Below, one piece after another: positions 24,649 to 31,829 of a stretch of DNA of 64,000 bases. This DNA comes from JAKPUX01 sp035353815 (lineage in GTDB: Bacteria; Zhuqueibacterota; Zhuqueibacteria; Residuimicrobiales; Residuimicrobiaceae). Positions within the stretch are counted from its first letter, which is position 1, and every line of letters begins with the position of its first letter. The stretch lies in NCBI GenBank assembly GCA_035353815.1, contig DAOQAG010000001.1, forward strand, positions 1 to 64,000, in the 5' to 3' direction. The notes beneath the pieces were generated by a model, which saw only the letters and a program-made list of their open reading frames with translations, made no database searches and was not told where the DNA came from. The position numbers and the translations under genes were made by a program.

Positions 24649-25458
24649 TCAAGCCCCGGCAAAAAGCGGTGCCAGGTGGCAGCGCGTCGTCTGCAGCATC
24701 ATCTCATGCAGCAAGCCATTGGAGGCGACCACATTACCGGTCCAGACGCCCTGGCCGCCACCGCTGAAATCGCTGAATCGACCGCCCGCCTCGGTCAGGA
24801 TCAGGGAAGCGGCCGCGGCATCCCAGGGTGACAAGCCCAGCTCCCAATAGCCTTCGAAGCGGCCGCAGGCGACATAGCAGAGATCGAGGGCGGCGGAACC
24901 GAGGCGCCGCACCCCGCTCACCTGAAGAAAAAGCTCATGAAAGGCTTCCAGATAACGGCCCAGGTGATGCTTCTGTTTGAAAGGGAATCCCGTGGCCAGC
25001 AGGCTCCGGCCAGGATCAGCTGTCGACGAAACCCGGATCGCCTTGCCGTTGCATTCAGCCCCGCAGCCCTTTTCCGCAATGAAAAGCTCCCCATGCACGG
25101 GATCCAGGACCAGCCCGAAGCGGATCTCTCCCTCCACCTCCAGTGCCATCGAGATTGCAAAAATCGGGATGCCGTGAATATAATTGGTGGTGCCGTCGAG
25201 GGGATCGATGATCCAGCGCCAGCCGCCGCCCGCTGCCCGGCTGGACTCCTCCGCGAAGTAGGTATGGTGTGGAAAGGCGCGGCTGAGCCGATCGATGATA
25301 AGCTGTTCCGAGCTTTTGTCGACGAAAGTGACAAAATCGGCCGCCCCCTTGAGATCGATCTCCTCCCTGGCGATGGTGCCAAAGTGGCGCAACAGCAGCG
25401 CGGCGGCTTCCTGTGCCGCGGCGATGGCCTCCGCCCTCTCCTTTTCGAGCCTCTGCAT
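24649..25458 (-). CDS. Inositol-1-monophosphatase family protein (SuhB-like)
   Basis: A 269-residue Mg-dependent phosphatase of the inositol monophosphatase family. Metal-binding motifs are present: FAEESSR (motif glutamates), WIIDPLDGTTNYIHG and, near the end, GLSPWDAAAASLILTEAGG. In bacteria such enzymes hydrolyse myo-inositol-1-phosphate or related sugar phosphates, and E. coli SuhB also takes part in rRNA transcription complexes. Size is normal for the family. AGGGAGT precedes ATG 25458. It lies 92 bases downstream of mutS2, with a decayed copy of the mutS2 3' end in between. Confidence 0.9.
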   Translation of the reverse strand: MQRLEKERAEAIAAAQEAAALLLRHFGTIAREEIDLKGAADFVTFVDKSSEQLIIDRLSRAFPHHTYFAEESSRAAGGGWRWIIDPLDGTTNYIHGIPIFAISMALEVEGEIRFGLVLDPVHGELFIAEKGCGAECNGKAIRVSSTADPGRSLLATGFPFKQKHHLGRYLEAFHELFLQVSGVRRLGSAALDLCYVACGRFEGYWELGLSPWDAAAASLILTEAGGRFSDFSGGGQGVWTGNVVASNGLLHEMMLQTTRCHLAPLFAGA

Positions 25459-25501
25459 ATACTCCCTGTGTTGATCCGGTTATTCTGACCGCGCGCGGCG
25501 C

Positions 25502-25621
25502 TCAGTCGGGCCGCAGTTTGCTTCGTTCCAGTTGCCGAGGCGGGCCGCCGTCAGTCGGGCCGCAGCTCCACCACGGTCACCCCGCTGTTTCCTTCGTTCC
25601 AGTTGCCGAGGCGAGCCGCCG
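25502..25621. repeat. Partial tandem duplication of the mutS2 3' end
   Basis: The real mutS2 3' end at 25551-25621 consists of a 15-base block (TCAGTCGGGCCGCAG), 22 unique bases and a 34-base block. The same 15-base and 34-base blocks are repeated at 25502-25550 with two mismatches and without the 22 bases, so the duplicate carries a copy of the stop codon but is frameshifted. It looks like slippage or recombination followed by a deletion. Confidence 0.85.
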
Positions 25622-27923
25622 AGACCCGTGGGTGGTCACGCAGGAACCGGCCGATGGAGGCGCGCAGGGCTCCGGTCCCCTTGCCATGGATGATCCGCAC
25701 CTCGGTAAAGCCGGCTATGACCGCCTCATCGAGGTAGCGTTCGACGCGCTCGATCGCCTCCTCGGCGCGCAAGCCGCGCAGATCCACTTCATGGCGCACC
25801 GTCTCGGTCTCATCGAGCGCAATGTGGGTGCCGCCCTGCCGCCGCAGCTCGCGGCGGCTTACCTTCTGCAGTTCCCCGAGGGGAGCCTTGATCTTGATCC
25901 CCTCGACGCGCACCAGCACCCGTCCCTGCTGGTCGGGTTCCGAAACCACCTCGCCGACGCTGCTCATCTTCACCCAGCGTACCGCATCGCCATTGCGCAC
26001 CGGGCCCGGTTCCACCCTCTCCGCCGGCGCGGCAATGACCTCCCGGGTCTGTTCCAGCACCGCCTCGACCTGGTGCCGTTGCGCCTCCAGGGCCTGCTTG
26101 GCCGCCCGGATGGTTTCGGTCCGGGCCTGGTTTTCGCGGATCTCGCGGATCGTCTGTTCGACGGTGGTGTTGGTCTGGCGCAGGATCTCCTCCGCTTCAG
26201 CCGCCGCCTTGCGTTTGAGGGCCTTTTCCTCACGGTGCAGCGCGTCGCTGCGTTCCTGATACAACTGGGCCAGGCCGCGGTATTCGCTTTCCCGCAGGTC
26301 CGCTGCACGGCCGGCCTCGTTGAAATGCTGGATCTTGCTCTCCAGCTCGAGGATCAAGCCCTCGAGGCGGTCCTTTTGCGCTCCGACCAGCTCCTGCGCC
26401 CGGCCGATCAAGGCGGGGGTGAGTCCCATCCGTCCGGCGATTTCAAAGGCATAGCTCGAGCCGGGGATGCCGGAGCGGAACCGGTAGGTGGGCCGGAGGG
26501 TCTCGACATCGAAGGCCATCGAGCCGTTCTCCACGCCCGGGGTCCGGTAGGCGAAGGCCTTGAGGGCGCTCTGGTGGGTGGTCGCCAGGGTCAGAACCCG
26601 GCGTGCGGTGAGCTCTTCGAGGATGGCCATGGCGAGGGCGGAACCCTCTTCGGGATCGGTGCCGGCGCCGATCTCGTCGATCAGGACCAGGCTGCCGGTC
26701 TCGGCGGCGGCGACGATCGCTTTCAGGCTGGCAAGGTGGGAGGAGAAGGTGGAGAGATCGTTATCGATCGACTGCTGGTCGCCGATGCTGGCAAAAACCT
26801 GCGGGATGACGCCGATGCGGGAGTGCGGCAGGGCCGGGATGTGCAAACCGCTGCGGGCCATCAGGGTGAGCAGGCCCACCGTCTTGAGCGCCACGGTCTT
26901 GCCGCCGGCATTGGGGCCGCTGATGATGATCGAGCAGTGGTTTTCCCCAAGGGTAATGTCCAGGGGCACGACTTCCTTCTCGCCCATACGCAGCACCAGC
27001 AGGGGGTGGCGGCCGCCGGCAATTTGCAGGAGCGGCGCCTCCGCCAACTCCGGAGCATGGGCATTGAGGCGCCGCGAAAAGACCCCCTGGGCATAGAGCT
27101 GGTCGATCTGGCCAAGCAGATCGAGATTCCTCTCGAGCACCGGCAGGGCTTCACGCAACAGGTCGGCGAGACGGCGCAGGATCCGCTCCACTTCGCGGGC
27201 CTCCTCGGCCTGCAGCTCGCGGATGCGGTTGTTATCCTCCAGCGACTCCAGCGGCTCCACAAAGAGGCTCGAACCGCTCGCCGATTGATCCAGGACCAGG
27301 CCGCGAACCTTGCGCTTGTACTCCTCCTTGACCATCAGCACCAGCCGGCCGTTGCGGACCGTAACGATGTTCTCCTGGAGTACGCCTTGCCCGGCCAGCG
27401 ACCGCAGCATCGCCTCGATGCGCTGGCGGGCCTGGTTTTGCGCTCGCGCCAGCTGTTTGCGCAATCCCGCCAGTTCAGGTGATGCCTCATCCTTGATCAG
27501 CAGGGTGTTCTCGTCGACGCAGCGGCGGATCTCCTTTTCAATCGCCTCCCGCGCCACCAGCTGTGCCGTGATGTGGTGCAAGTGGGGGGTCTTCTCCCGG
27601 CGTGCGGCAAAATAGGCGAGCAGCCGACGCGCTGCGGCGAGGGTTTGCTGGACGCGGATGAGTTCTTCCGGAGGCAGATAGCTGCCGCCAATGCGCAGGC
27701 TTTTGAGGTGCGGCGCGAGGTCGTGAATGCCCTCCATGGGAAGCGCCTGATCGTAGTCGAGGAGATCGCGCATCTCGGTGGTCTGCGCCATACGCTCGGC
27801 CAGAAGTGCCGGCGCGAGCGGTTCGAGGGCGAGGGCGCGGCGATGACCCAGATCGGAGCTGGCGCATTCGGCCAGCTTTTCGCGCACCCGGTCAAATTCG
27901 AGGGTGATGAACGTGGAGATCAT
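25551..27923 (-). CDS. mutS2: Endonuclease MutS2
   Basis: A 790-residue protein with the full MutS2 layout: N-terminal clamp/lever region (about 1-300), ATPase domain with Walker A SGPNAGGKTVALKT (around residue 335) and Walker B LVLIDEIGAGTDPEEGSALA (around 410), a coiled coil (about 510-630), and a C-terminal Smr nuclease domain (VDLRGLRAEEAIERVERYL; IIHGKGTGALR). In other bacteria it suppresses recombination or rescues collided ribosomes. The start overlaps the cvpA stop by 4 bases (ATGA), showing translational coupling. Just past the stop lies a partial copy of its own 3' end. Confidence 0.95.
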   Translation of the reverse strand: MISTFITLEFDRVREKLAECASSDLGHRRALALEPLAPALLAERMAQTTEMRDLLDYDQALPMEGIHDLAPHLKSLRIGGSYLPPEELIRVQQTLAAARRLLAYFAARREKTPHLHHITAQLVAREAIEKEIRRCVDENTLLIKDEASPELAGLRKQLARAQNQARQRIEAMLRSLAGQGVLQENIVTVRNGRLVLMVKEEYKRKVRGLVLDQSASGSSLFVEPLESLEDNNRIRELQAEEAREVERILRRLADLLREALPVLERNLDLLGQIDQLYAQGVFSRRLNAHAPELAEAPLLQIAGGRHPLLVLRMGEKEVVPLDITLGENHCSIIISGPNAGGKTVALKTVGLLTLMARSGLHIPALPHSRIGVIPQVFASIGDQQSIDNDLSTFSSHLASLKAIVAAAETGSLVLIDEIGAGTDPEEGSALAMAILEELTARRVLTLATTHQSALKAFAYRTPGVENGSMAFDVETLRPTYRFRSGIPGSSYAFEIAGRMGLTPALIGRAQELVGAQKDRLEGLILELESKIQHFNEAGRAADLRESEYRGLAQLYQERSDALHREEKALKRKAAAEAEEILRQTNTTVEQTIREIRENQARTETIRAAKQALEAQRHQVEAVLEQTREVIAAPAERVEPGPVRNGDAVRWVKMSSVGEVVSEPDQQGRVLVRVEGIKIKAPLGELQKVSRRELRRQGGTHIALDETETVRHEVDLRGLRAEEAIERVERYLDEAVIAGFTEVRIIHGKGTGALRASIGRFLRDHPRVSAARLGNWNEGNSGVTVVELRPD

Positions 27924-28444
27924 TGCCGCGACGCTTCCCCCTGTGAGGAATCGCCGGCGCCGCGAGCGGGGGGCATGACCTTGTCAACGACAAGCTGGGC
28001 GAAACGGGACATATGCGGGAAAAGTGAGGAACGTTGCTGATACTCCTCGAGACGCGCGCCGAGATCGAGGCTGTTGATGGCCAGGGCGATGATGCTGATG
28101 ATGAAGGCGCCGCGAACAAAACCGATCAGGCCGCCGCCGAATTTGTCGAGCATGCCTTGGCCTTTATCGCCCACCATTTTTTTCAGCATGTAGCCGAATG
28201 CACGGAAGCCGAGGTGCGTGCCCAGCAGTGCAATGATAAAACCGCTGACCTTGGTGGGAACCACCTTGATGGCGGGGAGCAAGTTCTCCGCGGTGGCGCC
28301 GGCCCAGCCTCCGTACTTGAGCGCCACCAGGGCCGCAATGAGCCAGCCGGTCAGGCCGATCAGTTCCTTGGCCATGCCGGTTTTTGCCCCCTGATAGACA
28401 AACCAGATCAGGGCGGCGATGATGATGAGATCGAACGGGCTCAT
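27920..28444 (-). CDS. cvpA: CvpA family membrane protein
   Basis: A 174-residue membrane protein with four hydrophobic segments and the CvpA pattern: FDLIIIAALIWFVYQGAKTG at the start, ELIGLTGWLIAALVAL, and the conserved GFVRGAFIISIIALAI near residue 110. First described for colicin V production in E. coli; general role in envelope stress or stability. It directly precedes and overlaps mutS2, an arrangement common in many bacteria. The C-terminal tail is short and polar. Confidence 0.88.
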   Translation of the reverse strand: MSPFDLIIIAALIWFVYQGAKTGMAKELIGLTGWLIAALVALKYGGWAGATAENLLPAIKVVPTKVSGFIIALLGTHLGFRAFGYMLKKMVGDKGQGMLDKFGGGLIGFVRGAFIISIIALAINSLDLGARLEEYQQRSSLFPHMSRFAQLVVDKVMPPARGAGDSSQGEASRQ

Positions 28445-28537
28445 TCTCAGGTCCTGTTGTGCCGCTATAAAAAAAGTGAATAAAGCGCCCAGGGTGAGAC
28501 GCTCTATCCACTCAATTCAGTTGCAGAAATCCGACCG

Positions 28538-28984
28538 CTACAGATTCAATTTCCGGCGTACCATTTCGTTGACCATCTTGCCGTCGGCTCTCCCCTTGGT
28601 CTGGCTCATGACCAGGGGCATCACTTTACCGATGTCCCGGATCGTCTGGGCGCCCGTTTCCGCAATGGCCCGGTCGATGATGGCTTCGACTTCGGCGGCG
28701 TCCATGGCCGCAGGGAGATAGCCCTGGATAACGGCCAGCTCGGCTTCTTCCTTGGCGGCAAGATCGAGGCGGCCGGCATCCTGGTAGGCTTGAATGGCTT
28801 CACGGCGTTTTTTGGCGGCGTTGGCAAGGACACTCCGTTCCTCATCCTCGGTCAGGTCAGCGCGCTTGTCGATCGCAGCGTCCTTGATCTGGCCACGCAG
28901 CAGGCGAATCGTGCCAAGACGCACGGCTTCCCCTGACTTCATGGCCGTCTTCATATCTTCGGTGAGCTGGTCAAGAAGAGTCAT
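28538..28984 (-). CDS. GatB/YqeY domain protein
   Basis: A 148-residue soluble protein of the YqeY type: TLLDQLTEDMKTAMKSGEAV at the N-terminus, LRGQIKDAAIDKR, KRREAIQAYQDAGR, then the YqeY tail domain with GKVMPLVMSQTKGRADGKMV. The fold is shared with the tail of the GatB amidotransferase subunit, and a role with tRNA is suspected. It follows rpsU by 40 bases, a very common gene order. No terminator is visible before cvpA, so the whole run to mutS2 may be one transcript. Confidence 0.92.
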   Translation of the reverse strand: MTLLDQLTEDMKTAMKSGEAVRLGTIRLLRGQIKDAAIDKRADLTEDEERSVLANAAKKRREAIQAYQDAGRLDLAAKEEAELAVIQGYLPAAMDAAEVEAIIDRAIAETGAQTIRDIGKVMPLVMSQTKGRADGKMVNEMVRRKLNL

Positions 28985-29024
28985 GGTAGTTCCAACACGC
29001 CAAAAACGCAGGTTACTTGCTGAT

Positions 29025-29219
29025 TTAGCGTTCCATCATCTGCAGCTTGCGCATCTTGCGACGCGCCGCATTGAGCTTACGTTTGCGTCTTTCGCTCGGT
29101 TTCTCAAAGTGCTGATGTTTTTTGATATCAGACATCAAGCCTGCTTTTTCGCAAGCCTTGGTAAAACGCTTTAAAGCTCTTTCGAAGGGTTCGTTTTCAC
29201 GAATGCGAACTCCCGGCAT
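29025..29219 (-). CDS. rpsU: 30S ribosomal protein S21
   Basis: A 64-residue basic protein matching bS21 from end to end: VRIRENEPFERALKRFTKAC, then HFEKPSERRKRKLNAARRKM. bS21 sits near the anti-Shine-Dalgarno end of 16S rRNA and helps initiation. AAGGAGGT precedes ATG 29219 by about 10 bases. Bacteroidota often show weak ribosome binding sites, so such a perfect one is informative. It is first in the rpsU - YqeY - cvpA - mutS2 series, with a promoter at 29267-29295. Confidence 0.96.
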   Translation of the reverse strand: MPGVRIRENEPFERALKRFTKACEKAGLMSDIKKHQHFEKPSERRKRKLNAARRKMRKLQMMER

Positions 29220-29266
29220 TCAGAAATCAACCTCCTTTCTGATCGATTTTTTGGACTTCATTGGGA

Positions 29267-29295
29267 AATTTAAGAAAAAACAAGCATAGAAGCAA
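29267..29295 (-). promoter_or_regulatory. Promoter for rpsU, TTGCTT-17-TAAATT
   Basis: Minus-strand -35 TTGCTT (29290-29295), 17-base spacer, -10 TAAATT (29267-29272). It leaves a leader of about 40 bases before the S21 start. Confidence 0.6.
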
Positions 29296-29360
29296 GGAGT
29301 TTTTCGCTCTTTCGCAGAGTCCCGCCCGGATGGCAAAATGGCTGGCAGTGCGCTTTTTTA

Positions 29361-29389
29361 TTGCTTTGTTCACGATTTTGATGTATCCT
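29361..29389 (+). promoter_or_regulatory. Rightward promoter TTGCTT-17-TATCCT
   Basis: -35 TTGCTT (29361-29366), 17-base spacer, -10 TATCCT (29384-29389), followed by ATG 29443. Together with the rpsU promoter it forms a divergent promoter region at 29220-29442. Confidence 0.5.
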
Positions 29390-29442
29390 ATAGGGCGGGA
29401 TCGCCCGAATGGTCCATGTCTGCATCATTACACGGAGGGAGT

Positions 29443-29778
29443 ATGCTCAAGAAAATCCTGCTGGTCATCCTCATCCTGTTGCTCGCCGGCGTCGCTTACC
29501 TCTTTGTCAACAAGGATAAAATTGCGCGCATGGCCGTGGAAAAAAGTGTGCCCCTGATCGAATCCTCGCTGCTCGAAAATATCCCCACCGATGTCAACAA
29601 AGAGGAGGTCAAGGAGGTCTTTGCCCGCGTTGACAGCCGGATCAAGGAGGGCAAGATCGATTTTGTGCAAATGCAGGGCCTCATCCTCAATTTCAGGGAT
29701 GCCCTCAAGGATCAGAAGGTCGATTCGGCCGAGTTCCACAAGGTCTATGAATCAATGAAAAAACTCGCGGCCCAGTAG
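29443..29778 (+). CDS. Small membrane-anchored protein, function unknown
   Basis: A 111-residue protein: one N-terminal transmembrane segment (ILLVILILLLAGVAYLFV), then a helical, charged soluble part (VNKEEVKEVFARVDSRIKEG). No cysteine lipobox, so it is a simple membrane anchor. ATG 29443 has GGAGGG 5 bases upstream; a longer frame from 29338 would start inside the promoter region. No family recognised. A pseudouridine synthase gene follows 22 bases later on the same strand. Confidence 0.7.
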   Translation: MLKKILLVILILLLAGVAYLFVNKDKIARMAVEKSVPLIESSLLENIPTDVNKEEVKEVFARVDSRIKEGKIDFVQMQGLILNFRDALKDQKVDSAEFHKVYESMKKLAAQ

Positions 29779-29800
29779 CCGGCGCAGAAGGATTCCGGAA

Positions 29801-30844
29801 TTGCCACATGCACCCCGCAGCGGCGAAATGGGGCCAGCCGGCCGCATGACCGCCGCTGCAGCCGACAAGCCCGAACGCCTCCTTGTCTTCACGGTCTCGC
29901 CGGACCAGGAGAAAGAACGCCTTGACCTCTTCCTCGCCAACCGGCTGCCGGCGGTCACCCGCGCCCGGATCAAACGCCTGATCGATGAGGGCGCTGTGAC
30001 CGTCGATGGCATAGCCCGCAAGGCGGGACACCTCGTGCGCCCGGGAGAGGTCATCACGGTCTCCTTTCCTCCGGTCCAGTCCGAATCCGTCGCCCCCGAA
30101 GCGATCCCACTGGACATCGTCTACGAAGATGAACACCTCCTGGTCGTCAACAAGGAGGCCGGCATGGTGGTCCATCCCGCCTATGCCAATCTGAGTGGCA
30201 CCCTGGTCAATGCCCTGCTCGCGCACTGCCGCAGACTCTCCAGCGTTGGCGGCGAGGCCCGCCCGGGACTGGTTCACCGCCTCGACAAGGAGACCTCCGG
30301 GCTGCTGGTGGTGGCCAAGGATGATCTGACCCATGTCGGCCTCGCCAGGCAGCTGGCCGAACGCAAGATGGAGCGCGAATATCGCGCCATCGTCTGGGGG
30401 CATCTGCGCCAGAAACAGGGCACCGTGCAGGCCGCGCTGCTGCGCAATCCCAAGGACCGCCTGCGCATGATGATCCACCCGGAGGGCAAGATGGCCGTCA
30501 CCCATTACCGGGTGCTCGAGGAGCTGCCGCTCACCAGCTATCTGCAGCTCAATCTCGAGACCGGGCGCACGCATCAGATCCGCGTACATATGGCCAGCCT
30601 CGGCAACCCCGTCTTCGCGGATGCGACCTATGGCGGACGTTCCGGCCAGCTCGCCGGCCTCAATCACGAGAAAACGCAGCTCGGCCTGCAGTTGCTCAAG
30701 CGCTACACGCGGCAGATGCTCCATGCGCGGACGCTGGCCTTTGTTCACCCGGTCACCGGGGAATTGCAGCGCTTCGAGAGCGCTATCCCCGCCGACATGC
30801 AGGCCCTGCTCGACGAGCTGCATCGCTATCAAGCCGCCGAGTGA
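29801..30844 (+). CDS. RluA/RluD family pseudouridine synthase
   Basis: About 347 residues: an S4 RNA-binding domain (ERLDLFLANRLPAVTRARIK, around residues 40-95) followed by the RluA-type catalytic domain with GLVHRLDKETSGLLVVAKDD (catalytic Asp in HRLDKETSG) and LETGRTHQIRVHMASLGNPV. This domain order and size match RluD, which modifies helix 69 of 23S rRNA, but RluA-family specificity cannot be fixed by sequence alone. The start is uncertain: TTG 29801 has AAGGA 8 bases upstream; in-frame ATGs at 29828 and 29846 lack clear sites. The S4 domain is complete with any of them. Confidence 0.88.
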   Translation: MPHAPRSGEMGPAGRMTAAAADKPERLLVFTVSPDQEKERLDLFLANRLPAVTRARIKRLIDEGAVTVDGIARKAGHLVRPGEVITVSFPPVQSESVAPEAIPLDIVYEDEHLLVVNKEAGMVVHPAYANLSGTLVNALLAHCRRLSSVGGEARPGLVHRLDKETSGLLVVAKDDLTHVGLARQLAERKMEREYRAIVWGHLRQKQGTVQAALLRNPKDRLRMMIHPEGKMAVTHYRVLEELPLTSYLQLNLETGRTHQIRVHMASLGNPVFADATYGGRSGQLAGLNHEKTQLGLQLLKRYTRQMLHARTLAFVHPVTGELQRFESAIPADMQALLDELHRYQAAE

Positions 30845-30926
30845 AAACTTTTCCGCCCATTGCACGTACAAGAGAGAACCGGGCCAGCTGCGTCGCCCGA
30901 TCCCAAGGTCCTATCAGGAGGAGTGT

Positions 30927-31784
30927 ATGAAAAAAATGGCCGTGCTTGCGCCGCTGCTCTGGCTCTTTCTGGGCAGCGCCCAGGCGGAAACCGTCACCCT
31001 CGACAAGACCATCAAGGCCGGCGGGGAAATGACCCTCTCGTTCCGCTGCGACGGTGGCAAGGTCGAGATCTTCCGTAACGAAGAGAGTGATTGCCACGTC
31101 TGGGTCGAATATGACCAGCAACGCTGCCGGACCGACCTTAATTATGATGACGACACCCGGACCCTGGAGCTCTTTATCGACCATGACAACTGGGAGATGA
31201 CCAAAAAGAGCGGCGACGAGAAATCGAAATATGCCCGGGTGCGCATCGGCCTGCCGCCCAAGGCCGATCTCAACCTCGACCTGGTGATCAAGGCCGGCGA
31301 GCTCACCATGACGCTGGGTGATCTCCACATCCAAAGCCTCGAGGTGCGCAGCTACGCCGGCGAGAGCCATATCGACTTCGACAAGCCCAACCGCTGCGAA
31401 ATGAAAACCTTCGATGTCGATTTCAAGGTCGGCAAGGTCCAGCTCATCAACCTGGGCAACGCTGACTTTTCCGAAGCCGATATCAACAGCAGCGTCGGCG
31501 AAATGACCATCGATTTCAACGGCGAAAAGATCCGCCATGCCATGGCCCGCGTGGACCTGGAGATCGGCGAGACCACCATCATCGTCCCGGAGGAGATCGG
31601 CGTCAAGATCAAGGTTTCCAAATTCCTCTTCCTCTCCAACGTCGATTATCCCAACTGGTTCACCCAGGAGGGCTCCTATTACTACTCGCGCAACTATGAC
31701 AAGGAAAAGAATTCGCTCTACCTGGTCGTCTCCACCGGCATCGGCGCGCTCAAGATACGTGTCGACAAAGGGGAGGCGCACTAG
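30927..31784 (+). CDS. Exported DUF4097-like (LiaF/toast-rack type) beta-repeat protein
   Basis: A 285-residue protein with a signal peptide (MKKMAVLAPLLWLFLGSAQA). The mature part is an almost continuous beta-strand ladder with regular short repeats, for example LNLDLVIKAGELTMTLGDLH, VDFKVGKVQLINLG and INSSVGEMTIDFNG, typical of the DUF4097 / LiaF C-terminal toast-rack fold. Likely periplasmic or surface; function unknown, sometimes linked to envelope-stress sensing. GGAGGAG precedes ATG 30927. The upstream extension of the frame overlaps the pseudouridine synthase gene in another frame and is not used. Confidence 0.75.
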   Translation: MKKMAVLAPLLWLFLGSAQAETVTLDKTIKAGGEMTLSFRCDGGKVEIFRNEESDCHVWVEYDQQRCRTDLNYDDDTRTLELFIDHDNWEMTKKSGDEKSKYARVRIGLPPKADLNLDLVIKAGELTMTLGDLHIQSLEVRSYAGESHIDFDKPNRCEMKTFDVDFKVGKVQLINLGNADFSEADINSSVGEMTIDFNGEKIRHAMARVDLEIGETTIIVPEEIGVKIKVSKFLFLSNVDYPNWFTQEGSYYYSRNYDKEKNSLYLVVSTGIGALKIRVDKGEAH

Positions 31785-31829
31785 ATCCTGCCGATGCGCG
31801 TCAATCCCATAACTGCAGGAATACACCCC

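Noticed and set aside
29338..29442. Upstream extension of the small membrane protein frame to 29338
   Set aside because: It would start before the promoter -10 box and has no ribosome binding site; ATG 29443 has GGAGGG and begins the membrane anchor.
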